Of a DNA stretch of 64,000 nucleotides, positions 44,770 to 55,126 are shown piece after piece (the stretch's first letter is position 1; each line of letters starts with the position of its first letter). The notes beneath the pieces are model-generated. The model did not search any database. It saw only the letters and a list, made by a program, of their open reading frames with translations, and was not told where the DNA came from. Where the stretch lies: NCBI RefSeq assembly GCF_900188185.1, contig NZ_FZPA01000009.1, positions 141,176 through 205,175 of the forward strand, given 5' to 3'. Source of the DNA: Sphingopyxis indica (lineage in GTDB: Bacteria > Pseudomonadota > Alphaproteobacteria > Sphingomonadales > Sphingomonadaceae). Made by a program: the position numbers and the translations under genes.

Positions 44770-46392
44770 ATGTTGAAAATTGGTCGCCGTGGCATGATCG
44801 CGGGCGCTCTGGCGATGGGCGGCGCAGCATCGGCAAACGCCTCGATGTTCACGCCGGACTGGTCCTCGCTCGTCGCCGGTTGGGAAACGCCCGAGTGGTT
44901 TCGCGATGCGAAGTTCGGCATCTGGGCGCATTGGGGCCCGCAATGCCAGCCCGAAGCGGGCGACTGGTATGGCCGGCTCATGTACGTGCCCGGAAGCGAT
45001 GCCTACAAGCACCACCTCGCCAACTATGGGCATCCGGCCGATACCGGCTTCATGGAGATCATCGGCAAATGGAAGGCCGAGGCGTGGGACCCGGCCGCGC
45101 TGCTGCACCGCTACAAGCAGGTCGGCGCGAAATATTTCATGGCCATGGCAGGCCACCATGACAATTTCGATCTGTACGACAGCGCATATCATCCCTGGAA
45201 TTCGACCCGGGTGGGACCCAGGCGCGACATTGTGGCCGGTTGGGAAAAGGCGGCCAGGGCCGAGGGGCTGCCTTTCGGTGTCAGCAACCATGTCAGCCAT
45301 GCCTGGCACTGGTATCAGACAGCCTATGGCTATGATCCCGAGGGGACCAGGGCGGGTGAGCGCTATGACGCCTTCAAGCTGCGCCGCGAGCAGGGGCACG
45401 GCAAATGGTGGGACGGGCTCGATCCGCAAGAACTTTATACCGGCCCCAGCTTTGTCGCTCCCGATGGAATTGCCGGCAATGATTCGATGGACGCATGGCA
45501 TCAGGTGCATGATGGGCGCTGGCTGGAACATGCCGCATCGAGGAATCCGGCGTTTGTCCGGAAATGGCTCCTCCGCCAGAATGATCTGGTCGACAAATAT
45601 CGACCGGACATCGTCTATTTTGATGACACGCAAATCCCGTTCGGGACGGTCGGGTTGGAAGCCATCGCGCACTATTACAACCGCGCGGTCGAATGGCACG
45701 GCAGCCCCGATGTCGTCCTGACGTCGAAGCTGCTGACCGACTATATGCAGGGCGGGCTGATGAACGATGTCGAGCGCGGTTTTTCGCCGGTGATGCGCGA
45801 TCAGCCTTGGCAAACCTGCACCTGTATCGGCGATTGGCACTACAACCGGGCCCGCTACGACCACAAATATTATGTCCCGGCGCAAAAAGTCATTCAGCGC
45901 CTTTGCGACATCGTGTCGAAGAACGGAAATCTTCTCCTGTCGGTCCCGCTTCGGGGCGACGGCACGCTCGATAGCGAGGAGGAAAGGATTCTTGACGACA
46001 TCGCGGCCTGGCTGCGCGTCAACGGCGACGCCGCGATTTTCGGCAGCCGTCCCTGGCGGATGTTCGGCGAAGGGCCGACCGATCTGCCCGGCGGCAAGAT
46101 GGAGGAAGACAAGGCGAGCGACTTTACCGAACAGGACGTGCGCTTCACCGTCAAGGACGGCGCGCTTTACACGGTTCTGATGCTCTGGCCCAAGAGCACG
46201 CTGCGCATCGCGTCATTGGGACGCCGTGCCCTGGGCGGCGCGTCGATCGCCAAGGCTGAAGTGGTGGGCGGCGGCAAGCTCGCCTGGAAACAGGAGGACG
46301 ACGCGCTGGTGCTGACGCTGCCGCCCGCAAAGCCGGGCCAGATGGTTCCGGTCGTCCGGTTGCACGGGGCGGGGCTGGTCGGCGGGACCTGA
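44770..46392 (+). CDS. GH29 alpha-L-fucosidase
   Basis: This 540-residue exported fucosidase carries a signal with a twin-Arg-like motif (GRRGMIAGALAMGGAASANA). GH29 marks are FGIWAHWGPQ, KYFMAMAGHHDNFDLYDS and the nucleophile Asp in PDIVYFDDTQIP. A C-terminal beta-sandwich follows. It starts at ATG 44770 after a G-rich ribosome site. In fucosylated xyloglucan it would remove the terminal alpha-1,2-fucose, exposing galactose for GH35 or GH2. It converges with the GH27 gene with 18 bases between stops. GH29 specificity can also include alpha-1,3/4 linkages, but the neighbours argue for xyloglucan. Confidence 0.9.
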   Translation: MLKIGRRGMIAGALAMGGAASANASMFTPDWSSLVAGWETPEWFRDAKFGIWAHWGPQCQPEAGDWYGRLMYVPGSDAYKHHLANYGHPADTGFMEIIGKWKAEAWDPAALLHRYKQVGAKYFMAMAGHHDNFDLYDSAYHPWNSTRVGPRRDIVAGWEKAARAEGLPFGVSNHVSHAWHWYQTAYGYDPEGTRAGERYDAFKLRREQGHGKWWDGLDPQELYTGPSFVAPDGIAGNDSMDAWHQVHDGRWLEHAASRNPAFVRKWLLRQNDLVDKYRPDIVYFDDTQIPFGTVGLEAIAHYYNRAVEWHGSPDVVLTSKLLTDYMQGGLMNDVERGFSPVMRDQPWQTCTCIGDWHYNRARYDHKYYVPAQKVIQRLCDIVSKNGNLLLSVPLRGDGTLDSEEERILDDIAAWLRVNGDAAIFGSRPWRMFGEGPTDLPGGKMEEDKASDFTEQDVRFTVKDGALYTVLMLWPKSTLRIASLGRRALGGASIAKAEVVGGGKLAWKQEDDALVLTLPPAKPGQMVPVVRLHGAGLVGGT

Positions 46393-46410
46393 TCTCGGAC
46401 CCGCGTCCCC

Positions 46411-47769
46411 TCACGCGTCGCGAAGGCGGAGCAGCGCCGAGCCGTGCGGGGGGAGGGGACGCACCAATCGGCGGGTAAGCGTTTCCTGGTCGGTACCCGT
46501 CCAAAGGTCGCGAACCCGGACCGCGCCCTTCACGCCCAGGTCCGGCAAGGCGATACTCACCTCGCGCGGGCTGTCGCCGATGTTGAACAACGCGACATAG
46601 CGGTCGTCTCCCGATGCCGTCCGCGCCGACCAGATGCGCGCATCCTGCCCCGCCTGATGGGGCCGGTTTTCGCGCGAGGACTGATTGACCGCAATCACCT
46701 CCTTGTTGGTCAAAAGGGTCAGCGTCTTGCTGTCCAGATGGCGAAGGTCGCCGCCCATGATCAGGGGAGACCGCGCGATCGACCAGAGCGTCATCAGCGT
46801 CTGCTGCTCGTCGGGGGTGAACCGGGAGTCCCGTTCCCCCAGCGCGAGCCGGCCCAGGGGAAGCATGTCCGCATCCGGCCACGCTCCGGGGTGCCGATGG
46901 GGATTCCACGCCTCCAGTCGCGCGAACTGATCGCGGAGCAACGCCCAGGAATCCCAGAAATCGTCGCTGATCCGCCACATTTGCGCGTAGCGGCCGACAT
47001 GCCCGGCCTGCGCCAAAGGCGTCTCACCCGGGGAGAGGCTGAGGATGATCGGCCGGCCCGTCGCCTGGATCGCATGATGCGCCGCTTCGATTTCCAGCCG
47101 TTGAACCGCGTCGTACGGGCGGCTCATGTCGTCCATCTTGACGAAGTCGATGCCCCAGGACGCATAGAGGGCGAAGACGCTGTCATAATAAGCCTGCGCG
47201 CCGGGCTTTCGCATATCGACGCCGTACATGTCCGGGTTCCAGGCGCAAATGCTTCCCGTATCGGCAATGTCGCGCGCGCGGTAAGGCGTGCCCAGTACCG
47301 GCAGGTTCCGTTCCACCGCCAGCCGGGGAATGCCGCGCATCAGATGGATGCCGAATTTCATCCCCATGGCGTGAATCTTCGTAGCCAGCGGCGCGAAGCC
47401 CCGTCCCCCCGCTGCCGAGGGAAAGCGGTTCGGCGCGGGAAGCAAACGGCCAAAGCCGTCCATTTCGGGCACGGGATTGCTATTATAGGTATAGCTTTTG
47501 GCGTCCGGCTCGTACCACTGAATGTCGACGGTGAAGATGTCGTAGCCGAAGGGCAGCAGCTTTTCCTGCATGATGCGCGCGACGTCGAGTGCCTGGGCCT
47601 CGGTGATCGTCGTCGCAAAGCTGTTCCAGCTGTTCCAGCCCATCGGCGGAGTTGGTGCGAGCAGCGGGCCGTTGCCGGCCGGCGTGACGGCGCCAAGGTG
47701 GCGTGGCCACAGCGCGGCCAATGCCGCTGCACCGCCGATGCTCATCATTTCGCGCCTGCTGCTTGCCAA
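46411..47769 (-). CDS. GH27 alpha-galactosidase
   Basis: This 452-residue exported GH27 enzyme has a Tat-like signal (SSRREMMSIGGAAALAAL) and the barrel start PPMGWNSWNSF. The nucleophile Asp is in DFVKMDDMSRP, the acid/base Asp is in RISDDFWDSW, and a C-terminal beta domain follows. I chose TTG at 47769, which has GGAG seven bases upstream and gives the Tat signal. The in-frame extension to 48009 would run into GH31 and is rejected. It is the last gene of the GH3-GH35-GH31 operon. Alpha-galactose is not a standard xyloglucan side chain, so beta-L-arabinopyranosidase activity, known in GH27, is an alternative. Confidence 0.87.
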   Translation of the reverse strand: MASSRREMMSIGGAAALAALWPRHLGAVTPAGNGPLLAPTPPMGWNSWNSFATTITEAQALDVARIMQEKLLPFGYDIFTVDIQWYEPDAKSYTYNSNPVPEMDGFGRLLPAPNRFPSAAGGRGFAPLATKIHAMGMKFGIHLMRGIPRLAVERNLPVLGTPYRARDIADTGSICAWNPDMYGVDMRKPGAQAYYDSVFALYASWGIDFVKMDDMSRPYDAVQRLEIEAAHHAIQATGRPIILSLSPGETPLAQAGHVGRYAQMWRISDDFWDSWALLRDQFARLEAWNPHRHPGAWPDADMLPLGRLALGERDSRFTPDEQQTLMTLWSIARSPLIMGGDLRHLDSKTLTLLTNKEVIAVNQSSRENRPHQAGQDARIWSARTASGDDRYVALFNIGDSPREVSIALPDLGVKGAVRVRDLWTGTDQETLTRRLVRPLPPHGSALLRLRDA

Positions 47770-47872
47770 AACTCTTACTCCATTCTTACCCGAACCAGAG
47801 CGACCCGCCGCCAGCGGGTCAGGCCGCGGCGGGGGACGGGCGCTGTCGCCTGCCCCCCGCCAATCGGCTCCG

Positions 47873-50794
47873 TCAGGGTTTGCGCACGGTGACGGCGGTC
47901 CCGTCATAGACGATCGAGGTCTCACCATTTTCCGCGAAGTCGATCGCGCGCGCGCTGTCCTTGTCATAGAAGCGAACGGAGATGGCTCGCTTGAAGGGCA
48001 TCCCGCCATAGCCGCCTTCGCGCTTGCCGATGGTCAGCTCGCCCCTGGCATCATTCCACTGGACGGGAATGCGGACAAATTCGCCGCGCTTATAGCCTTC
48101 GCTTGTCCCATCGTCCTCATAGAGCGAAAAACTGCCGTCGGCGCCGGTGAATATGTGCAGCACGATGGGGCCATCGGGTTCCTCGCGGGTGTGCTCGATC
48201 TCCGGCCCCGTCGGCACGATGGAACCCGAGCGCACGAACAGCGGCATGCGTTCATAGGGCGCTTCGGCGACAATCTCCTGGCCGCCCTTGTAATATGCGC
48301 CGTTGTTGAAATCATACCAGCCTGCGCCGGCCGGCAGATACACTTTGCGGCTACGCGCCTTGAACTCGGTGACCGGAGCCACGAGGAAGGCGCTGCCGAA
48401 CATATATTGGTCGTTGATGTTGCGGACGCGGGGATCGGCCGGGAAATCCATAACCAGGCCGCGCATGATCGTGCTGTCCTTCTGCCACGTATCGCCCGCC
48501 AGCGTATAGATATAGGGCATCAGGCGGTACCGCAGCTTCAGATACCATTCCATCGAGGCGTACATGGGCGAGCCTTCGGGCGCGATCTCATAGATTTCGC
48601 GCTTCGGGGTCTCGCCATGGCTGCGGAACAGCGGCGAGAAGGCGCCGAACTGGAACCAACGCAGGTTGAGCTCGCGCCATTCGTCGATATGCGCGGGGTC
48701 CTGTTTCGTGTAGCGATCCTCGAGCGCGAAACCGCCGATATCGTGCGTCCAGTTGGGAATGCCCGACATGGAAAGATTTACGCCCGCCGAGATTTGATCC
48801 TTGAGGTCGTCCCAGCGCGACACGACGTCGCCGGACCAGAGCGCCGTTCCCGCGCGCTGCGTGCCGCCAAAGCCCGACCGCGAAAGGATGAAGGGGCGGA
48901 CATTCGGCTTCGTCGCCAGCTGGCGCTGATACACGCCTTCGCTATGCACCAGCGGGTAGCTGTTGAAGAAGGCCGCGCCGGGACCGCGCGCCGTCGGACC
49001 CATGCGATAGGCGCGTTCCTCGACCGAAAGGTTCGAGTGGAAATCGGGCTCGTCCGCGTCGAGCCACCAGGCATCAATGCCGAGGTCGCCCAGATTCTCG
49101 CGGATTTGCCGCCAATAGATGTCCTGCGCCTTCGGATTATAGGGGTCGTAAAAGGCGTTCGCATAGCCAGGCCCCACCCAGTCGCGGTACATTTTGGAAA
49201 TATATTGCGGGTCCGTCGGTTCGCCGGGGCGCGGCTCGACCATGCGACGATAGATGCCGCCGACCTTGTCGAGCTCCTTGTAATTGTCGGTGGCCGGATA
49301 GAATTTGGGCCAGACCGAAATCATGATCCGCGCATTAAGAGCGTGGACCTCGTCCACCATGCCCTTGGGGTCGGGGAAGCGCTTGGCGTCGAAACAATGG
49401 CAGCCCCAGCTGTCATCCTCCCAATAACGCCAGTCCAGCACGATATTGTCGAGCGGCAGGTTGCGACGGCGATATTCGCGCACGACGCCGAGCAGCTCTT
49501 CCTGCGTGTCGTAGCGCTGGCGGCTTTGCCAGAATCCATAGGCCCATTGCGGCAGCATCGCCGACTTGCCGGTGAGTTTGCGATAGCCGGCGATCGCACC
49601 GTCCATGTCCTTGCCCACCGTCACATAATAATCGACCGCCTGGCCCAGATCGGAGGTGAAGGAGAGCGAATGGCGATCCGCATCGGGGAGGGGGGCGTTG
49701 TGGACGAGCGCGATATAGCCCGCATTGGGTTCCCACTCGATGCGGATATCGGTGGCCTTGCCGGCCTTCATCGGCACGTCGAAATTGTGATACCAGGGAT
49801 TCCAGTTCTGACGCCAGCGCTCCAGCACCTCTTTCCCGTTGACGAATACCTTGACATAGCTCGACGAATAGAGGCGGAAACGGTGCAATCCGCTTTTGCC
49901 CGGCGTCACCTTGCCGGTCCAGATCACGCGCTGCGTCTGGACCGCGTTGCCGGCCGTGTTCTGCCCCGCGGTCGAGGCGACCGTCTGCGCCTTTGCCGCT
50001 TCGGGCCAGCGCATATTGTCGCGAATATACTGGTAGTTGATGACCTGTTCGTTCTGCGTGACGGCCAGCTTGTCGCCCAGATAATATTGCGCGGTCCAGC
50101 CGGGCTTGCCGTCGCTTCCGGTGACAGTCAGGCCATCGCCGTCGCTGCCCGCAAGAGCATAGGGTTTGGGGTTGCCGAAGCGGGTGATCGAGTTGTTGTC
50201 CCACAGCAGCCCGTAGTTGCGCGTCGAAACGACGAACGGCACCGCAATGTCCATATTGTGCTGAGCGAGTTCGACGTCCTCGCCATTGTAGTTCATCTGG
50301 CCGTTCTGATGTTGGCCGAGACCGTAAAGGCCTTCATCGGTGCCGCGGTTGAACTGCTGGCTGACGGTGTACCGACGCTGCCCCTCGACAGTCACGGGCG
50401 TGAACGACGCCGGACCGCCTTCAGTGAGCAGAATTTTGCCTCCGGAGTCGCGGAAAGTGACCTGGCCATCGGACAGCTGCACCTCGGCGGAGACGCTCCC
50501 GGTTGCCAGCGTCACTGATCCGGGGCCCTCGCTCAGAGTAAAACCGTCCGTCTGCGGCACGGCAGTCACCATCAGGCTGGAGGGCAGGTCGATCGTCTCG
50601 GTCGGAGCCGCGGTGACCCGGATCAGCCCGTCGCCGTAGACCTGCAGCCGCACCGTGCGTTCGGAACCCTGGTCGGGGTTGACGATGACGCCCGTGCCGG
50701 TGGCACGATAAGTTCCTTCGGCCAGTGCGGAGGTCGCGCTGCACGCGAGCAACCCGGCGAGGACGAGGCGGATTGAAGAATGACGGATGGACAC
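47873..50794 (-). CDS. GH31 alpha-xylosidase with inserted PA14 domain
   Basis: This 973-residue exported enzyme removes the alpha-1,6-xylose of xyloglucan oligosaccharides. The nucleophile Asp is in WWLDADEPDFHS, the acid/base Asp is in WSGDVVSRWDD, and an N-terminal beta-sandwich precedes the barrel. A PA14 insert is recognisable around GKVTPGKSGLHRFRLYSSSY and VFVNGKEVLERW, as in the Cellvibrio japonicus xyloglucan alpha-xylosidase. The signal LVLAGLLACSATSALA has a possible lipobox Cys. The start is GTG at 50794 with GGGGAG eight bases upstream. The long in-frame extension to 51127 overlaps GH35 and is rejected. The enzyme follows GH35 by 17 bases. Confidence 0.92.
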   Translation of the reverse strand: MSIRHSSIRLVLAGLLACSATSALAEGTYRATGTGVIVNPDQGSERTVRLQVYGDGLIRVTAAPTETIDLPSSLMVTAVPQTDGFTLSEGPGSVTLATGSVSAEVQLSDGQVTFRDSGGKILLTEGGPASFTPVTVEGQRRYTVSQQFNRGTDEGLYGLGQHQNGQMNYNGEDVELAQHNMDIAVPFVVSTRNYGLLWDNNSITRFGNPKPYALAGSDGDGLTVTGSDGKPGWTAQYYLGDKLAVTQNEQVINYQYIRDNMRWPEAAKAQTVASTAGQNTAGNAVQTQRVIWTGKVTPGKSGLHRFRLYSSSYVKVFVNGKEVLERWRQNWNPWYHNFDVPMKAGKATDIRIEWEPNAGYIALVHNAPLPDADRHSLSFTSDLGQAVDYYVTVGKDMDGAIAGYRKLTGKSAMLPQWAYGFWQSRQRYDTQEELLGVVREYRRRNLPLDNIVLDWRYWEDDSWGCHCFDAKRFPDPKGMVDEVHALNARIMISVWPKFYPATDNYKELDKVGGIYRRMVEPRPGEPTDPQYISKMYRDWVGPGYANAFYDPYNPKAQDIYWRQIRENLGDLGIDAWWLDADEPDFHSNLSVEERAYRMGPTARGPGAAFFNSYPLVHSEGVYQRQLATKPNVRPFILSRSGFGGTQRAGTALWSGDVVSRWDDLKDQISAGVNLSMSGIPNWTHDIGGFALEDRYTKQDPAHIDEWRELNLRWFQFGAFSPLFRSHGETPKREIYEIAPEGSPMYASMEWYLKLRYRLMPYIYTLAGDTWQKDSTIMRGLVMDFPADPRVRNINDQYMFGSAFLVAPVTEFKARSRKVYLPAGAGWYDFNNGAYYKGGQEIVAEAPYERMPLFVRSGSIVPTGPEIEHTREEPDGPIVLHIFTGADGSFSLYEDDGTSEGYKRGEFVRIPVQWNDARGELTIGKREGGYGGMPFKRAISVRFYDKDSARAIDFAENGETSIVYDGTAVTVRKP

Positions 50795-50811
50795 GTCGGG
50801 TGCTCCCCTGA

Positions 50812-52434
50812 TCAGCGGTAGGTTCCGAGCCGCACGCGCAGCAGCGTCGGCTCGGCGAGGTTGAGGCCATAGTCGGTCTGGTCGCCGTTCCAGCGACGCT
50901 TCATCATCCAGCGGCCGCTTTCGAAAGTGCCTTCTTCGACGCTGAGGTAATGGACATTCTCTCCCGGCTTGGGCGCGGCGAGTTCGAAGCCGATTCGCGC
51001 GTCCGAACCGGCCAGCAGGAACTCGTCGGGGCCGAGTTGGATCAGCGCCGCGCCGCCGATCGGCTGATCCTTCTTGGGATTGGGCGGGATCTCCATCCAG
51101 GTCCAACTCGGCTCGCCGAAAGCCCACAGGCCATAGCGTGCGGTGATCTTCCAGCGCCCGCTCACCGCCGACTGGTCGGATGCGTCATCGCCCCTGGCGA
51201 AGCCGACCGTCGGATGTTCGAAGGCGAGCCGCGCCCAATCGCGCGCGATCGGGCGCATCAGCGCGAATTTCGAGGCAAAGGCGCCGAGCGTCCCGGCATC
51301 GAGCCGTTTCGCGCCGAGCGGGAAGTTGGCATAGGTGGTGTCCATCCCGAACGGCGACCATCCGATCGCGCCCTTGCCGAGCGCAAGCCAGAAATAGCGG
51401 GCGAATTCGAGGTCGTTGCCGGTCTCAGGGACGAACAGCGGATTATCGGGCCGGGCCATCTTGTCGAGCTTGCCGGCATAGATCTTGTAGCCACGATCAT
51501 AGAGATCGGGCGCGGCGATCGCGATGTGCGGCGCAGCTGCCTTCCACACGTCAAGGACAGGCCAGTCGGCGCCGCCGCTGGCGCCATCGCCTTCGCCTGC
51601 CCTGGGATCGAACGGGTCGCTGGTGACGACATTGACGTACATCGGCAGGTTGAGTTCGGCCTGCCCCGCGGCGGCGATCTCGTCGATGTAGCGTGCGGTA
51701 TACCAGGCGTTGAATGAACTATCCGCCTTGCGGCCGAACACTTCGCTCCAGGTGCCGCGCCTGCCGACTTTGCGGGCAAGCTCTGCCGGGATCGGGCCGG
51801 CGAACAGCCTGTTGGCCTCGGGTGAGAAATCGCGCGGCGAGCCGTAGCTCCCGACTTCGTTCTCCGGCTGGACCATGATCACCGTGTGCTGCGGGTCGAT
51901 CTCGCGAAGATGACGCATGAGGGCGACGAAGGCGCGCTTGTCGGCCTCCAGCGTGGCGCGTCCGTGCGGGCTCGGCACATAATGCGTCTTGCCGTCCCTT
52001 GTCTTCATCCGCGGGAAGCGCCTGGTGTCGCGCTTGACCCATTCGGGCATGTAGCTCGGGCCGGTGTTCTTCCAGGTGCCGAACCACAGCAGGACCAGGC
52101 GGACGCCGTTCTCGCGCGCCTCGGGGACCAGTGCATCGACCCACGAGAAATCGAACTGGCCCTCCACCGGCTCTATCTGTTCCCAGGCGACCGGAATTTC
52201 GAGGGTATTGGCGTGCAGGGCGCGGACCGTCGGCCAGACCTCGGGCAGCATCGCGGGATAGTTGCTGGAATTGTTCGCCTGACCGCCAAGGATCAGGAAG
52301 GGCTCGCCATCGACGATCAGGGCGTGCCGCCCGTCGCGGCTTTCGAGGCGTGGGAGCGAAGTGTCCTTGGCGGTGGCCACGCCGCTGAGGCACAGCGCGG
52401 CGAGGGGCAGTAGCCAGCGAGTCAGTCGGTGCAT
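50812..52434 (-). CDS. GH35 beta-galactosidase
   Basis: This 540-residue exported protein has the signal LLPLAALCLSGVATA. The acid/base Glu is in VQPENEVGSYG and the nucleophile Glu is in LFVPETGND. The fold resembles the xyloglucan-side-chain beta-galactosidases (Bgl35 type), with a short beta domain at the C terminus (DEFLLAGSDARIGFEL). The start is ATG at 52434 with GGAG seven bases upstream; the earlier ATG at 52455 was not used. It would remove galactose from xylose-linked branches before GH31. It is 46 bases after GH3 in the same operon. Confidence 0.9.
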   Translation of the reverse strand: MHRLTRWLLPLAALCLSGVATAKDTSLPRLESRDGRHALIVDGEPFLILGGQANNSSNYPAMLPEVWPTVRALHANTLEIPVAWEQIEPVEGQFDFSWVDALVPEARENGVRLVLLWFGTWKNTGPSYMPEWVKRDTRRFPRMKTRDGKTHYVPSPHGRATLEADKRAFVALMRHLREIDPQHTVIMVQPENEVGSYGSPRDFSPEANRLFAGPIPAELARKVGRRGTWSEVFGRKADSSFNAWYTARYIDEIAAAGQAELNLPMYVNVVTSDPFDPRAGEGDGASGGADWPVLDVWKAAAPHIAIAAPDLYDRGYKIYAGKLDKMARPDNPLFVPETGNDLEFARYFWLALGKGAIGWSPFGMDTTYANFPLGAKRLDAGTLGAFASKFALMRPIARDWARLAFEHPTVGFARGDDASDQSAVSGRWKITARYGLWAFGEPSWTWMEIPPNPKKDQPIGGAALIQLGPDEFLLAGSDARIGFELAAPKPGENVHYLSVEEGTFESGRWMMKRRWNGDQTDYGLNLAEPTLLRVRLGTYR

Positions 52435-52480
52435 GGAAAATCTCCAGTGCTGCAATGATGGTCCGGGCGGACGGACGCAG

Positions 52481-54937
52481 CTAAGGGGTGGGCGGACAGA
52501 TGCCGCCGGGCGCTTGCGTCGCGAGGCCGATGTCTGCGAAGGAAACCGTCAAGGAGTCGGTCGCGGACAGCGTCCATAGCGGATAGAGTCCCGCCATGTC
52601 CGCGCCCTTGTCGGCAAAGCATTTCAGCGGAATGCGCACCGTCCGCCAGCCTGCGCTGCGCTGGAAGAGGTCCGTGGCGTCGACCGTGCCGCCGCCCATC
52701 GACAGATTCACGCGGCCGGTTGCCGGCGTGTCGACACGATAGGTCATTTGCAGCATCATTTCCGCGTTGGTTTCGAAACGCAGGTCGACCTTGTCGCCCT
52801 CGATGCTCGCCTTGGCGGCTTGACCCGCTGTCCAGCCGAGCTGGATCGCGCCTTCCTGACGGCTCGGTGAATCGACCGGGCGCCGGGTGACGCCCGCACC
52901 AAGCGTCAACGCAAAGGGGGCTTGAATCCGGCCGTCGGTGAAATAGCGGCTCTTGTTGGTCGCCGTGGCGTCGATTCCCGCCACTTCGCTCAACCGGCCG
53001 ACGGCGCCTGGCGCGGCGTAGCCAAGACCATAGCCGAGCGCGAAGAGCGGGTCATAGCCGGGCTGTCCCTTGTTGAGGGTGAACTGGGCGGCGGTCTTTG
53101 GCCAGCTGAACGACAGGCGGCCCGTGAAATCCTTTCCGGGCCGGCCCTGCGCGTCGCCGATCAGGACGTCGGCAATGCCGCCGCCTTCGCTTCCGGGAAG
53201 CCAGGCCGCGACGAAGGCGTCCGACTGGTTGAGCTCGGGATTGACCCACATCGGACGTCCCGACAGGAATACCGACACGACCGGGATTCCTGCCGATTTC
53301 AGCTTCTTGAGCAGCGCGAGCGATTTCTTGTCGCCTGCCTCGAACTCCAGCGTGCGAAGATCGCCGAGGCCCTCGGCATAGGGTTGCTCGCCGAATACGA
53401 CGATGGCGAGGTCCGGCTTTTCGGTGAAGCTCCCGTCGACGCTCAGGGTTGCGCTGCCGCCTCCGGCCTTCATCGCCTCGGCGATGCCTGCGTAGATGGA
53501 CTGGGCATTCGGAAAATCGGCGTTTGTGTTGCCGTCGCCCTGCCAGGACAGGGTCCAACCGCCCGACTGCTGCGAAATATTGTCGGCCGCGTTGCCGGCA
53601 ACCAGAATATGCGCCGAACTCTTCACGGGCAAAGCGCCGTTGTTTTTCAGCAGGACGAGCGACTTGCGCACGGCTTCGCGTGCCAAGGCCCGGTGCGCCG
53701 GCGAACCGATTACGTCAATGCGGCTCTCAAACGGACGGGCGGGATCGAACAGCCCGGCCTTGAATTTCACGCGCAGAATGCGGCGCACGGCGTCGTCCAC
53801 CCGCGCCATCGGGATCACGCCCTCGCGGACCTGCTTTACCGTGTTTTCGAACAGGCCTTTCCAGCTGTCGGGTGCCATTGCCATGTCGAGACCGGCGTTG
53901 AACGCGACCGGACAGTCGGTGGTGGTGCAGCCCGGCACCTGTCCATGACCGTTCCAGTCGCCGACGATGAATCCGTCAAACCCCATGCGTCCCTTGAGCA
54001 CGTCGGTCAGCAGGCTCTTGTTGCCGTGCATCTTGACGCCTTGCCAGCTGTTGAAGCTGGCCATGATCGTGCGCGTCCCGGCGTTGATCGCGGGTGGGTA
54101 GCCCGCGGAATGAATGGCGATCAACTCGCTTTCGGGAATCTCGGTATTGCCTTGGTCGATGCCGTTGGTTGTGCCGCCGTCGCCCAGAAAATGCTTCGCG
54201 CTCGCCGAGACATGACCTTGCTGCAGCGTGTCTTTTCCGGGGGCTCCCTGAAGACCCTCGATCATCTTCGCGGCATAAGCGCGAACGAGCTCTGGGTCCT
54301 CGGAATAGCCTTCGTAGGTCCGGCCCCAGCGGTCGTTGCGGGGCACCGCCAACGTCGGCGCAAAGGCCCAGTCGATCCCGGCCGCGGCGGTTTCCCGTGC
54401 GGTAGCTTCGCCGATCCGCCGGATCAGGTCGGGGTCATGAGCCGCACCAAGCGCGCTGTTATGAGGGAAAAGGGTCGCGCCGACGACATTGTTGTTGCCA
54501 TGCACCGCGTCGATCCCGAACATGATCGGGATCGGGACATGGCCGGGCCGCCGTTCCATCGCGACGGCATTGAAAGCGCGCGCGGTTTCGATCCAGGGTC
54601 CGGCCGGCGACCGGTCGGGCGCCCCCATCGGCGGCGAACTGCCCCCCGCAAGGATCGAGCCCAGCGGATATTTGCGCAGGTCCTCCGGTGTGACCGACGC
54701 CGTGTCGGCCTGGATCATCTGCCCGACCTTTTCCTCGATCGACATTCGCCGCAACAGGGCGGTGACCCGCGCTTCGGTTTTCGAATCGATCAGGCCCTGG
54801 CTTTTCGCCGTGGGCCAAAGCGCGGGATTGGCAACTCCCGGCGGTGTCTGTTCTGCGCCCGCAGAGGCCGCGAACGCGAGAGTCGCGGCGGACAGAGAGG
54901 CGCCGAGAAAGGCCGTTTGCGCACGATTCAACCACAT
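52481..54937 (-). CDS. GH3 beta-glucosidase with C-terminal galactose-binding-like domain
   Basis: This 818-residue exported glucan hydrolase has the signal AFLGASLSAATLAFAASAGA. The blocks IPIMFGIDAVHGNNN, the nucleophile Asp in DGFIVGDWNGHG and CPVAFNAGLDMAM resemble the barley-type glucan exohydrolase branch. The added C-terminal domain (RTVRIPLKCFADKGADMAGL) is of the ExoP type. It is likely to cleave cellobiose and glucosyl units freed from xyloglucan. It heads the operon GH3-GH35-GH31-GH27, with an operator 59 bases upstream. It differs from the xylosidase-like GH3 at 10723, so the two GH3 genes serve different sugars. Confidence 0.9.
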   Translation of the reverse strand: MWLNRAQTAFLGASLSAATLAFAASAGAEQTPPGVANPALWPTAKSQGLIDSKTEARVTALLRRMSIEEKVGQMIQADTASVTPEDLRKYPLGSILAGGSSPPMGAPDRSPAGPWIETARAFNAVAMERRPGHVPIPIMFGIDAVHGNNNVVGATLFPHNSALGAAHDPDLIRRIGEATARETAAAGIDWAFAPTLAVPRNDRWGRTYEGYSEDPELVRAYAAKMIEGLQGAPGKDTLQQGHVSASAKHFLGDGGTTNGIDQGNTEIPESELIAIHSAGYPPAINAGTRTIMASFNSWQGVKMHGNKSLLTDVLKGRMGFDGFIVGDWNGHGQVPGCTTTDCPVAFNAGLDMAMAPDSWKGLFENTVKQVREGVIPMARVDDAVRRILRVKFKAGLFDPARPFESRIDVIGSPAHRALAREAVRKSLVLLKNNGALPVKSSAHILVAGNAADNISQQSGGWTLSWQGDGNTNADFPNAQSIYAGIAEAMKAGGGSATLSVDGSFTEKPDLAIVVFGEQPYAEGLGDLRTLEFEAGDKKSLALLKKLKSAGIPVVSVFLSGRPMWVNPELNQSDAFVAAWLPGSEGGGIADVLIGDAQGRPGKDFTGRLSFSWPKTAAQFTLNKGQPGYDPLFALGYGLGYAAPGAVGRLSEVAGIDATATNKSRYFTDGRIQAPFALTLGAGVTRRPVDSPSRQEGAIQLGWTAGQAAKASIEGDKVDLRFETNAEMMLQMTYRVDTPATGRVNLSMGGGTVDATDLFQRSAGWRTVRIPLKCFADKGADMAGLYPLWTLSATDSLTVSFADIGLATQAPGGICPPTP

Positions 54938-54995
54938 TTCACTCGCTCTCCCCCAGTCGTTTCGTCTTCAGTTTCCAATACTCATACATATCAAA

Positions 54996-55009
54996 TGGGA
55001 GCGCTATCA
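54996..55009. promoter_or_regulatory. LacI-type operator upstream of GH3 operon
   Basis: TGGGAGCGCTATCA differs from TGGTAGCGCTATCA in one base. It precedes the GH3-GH35-GH31-GH27 operon by 59 bases. Confidence 0.75.
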
Positions 55010-55126
55010 AGTCCAAATCGAACCCGGCCTCCATCAGGGTTGCTCCTGGCGCTCCTTCCCGGCTTCGAGCGCGAACGCTGCCGACATCGGGCGATCTTTC
55101 GCTGCACGCGGGCCGCGCACGGCATG

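Noticed and set aside
47570..50518. Long + frame opposite GH31
   Set aside because: It is a codon-bias shadow of GH31, whose catalytic motifs and PA14 insert are on -.
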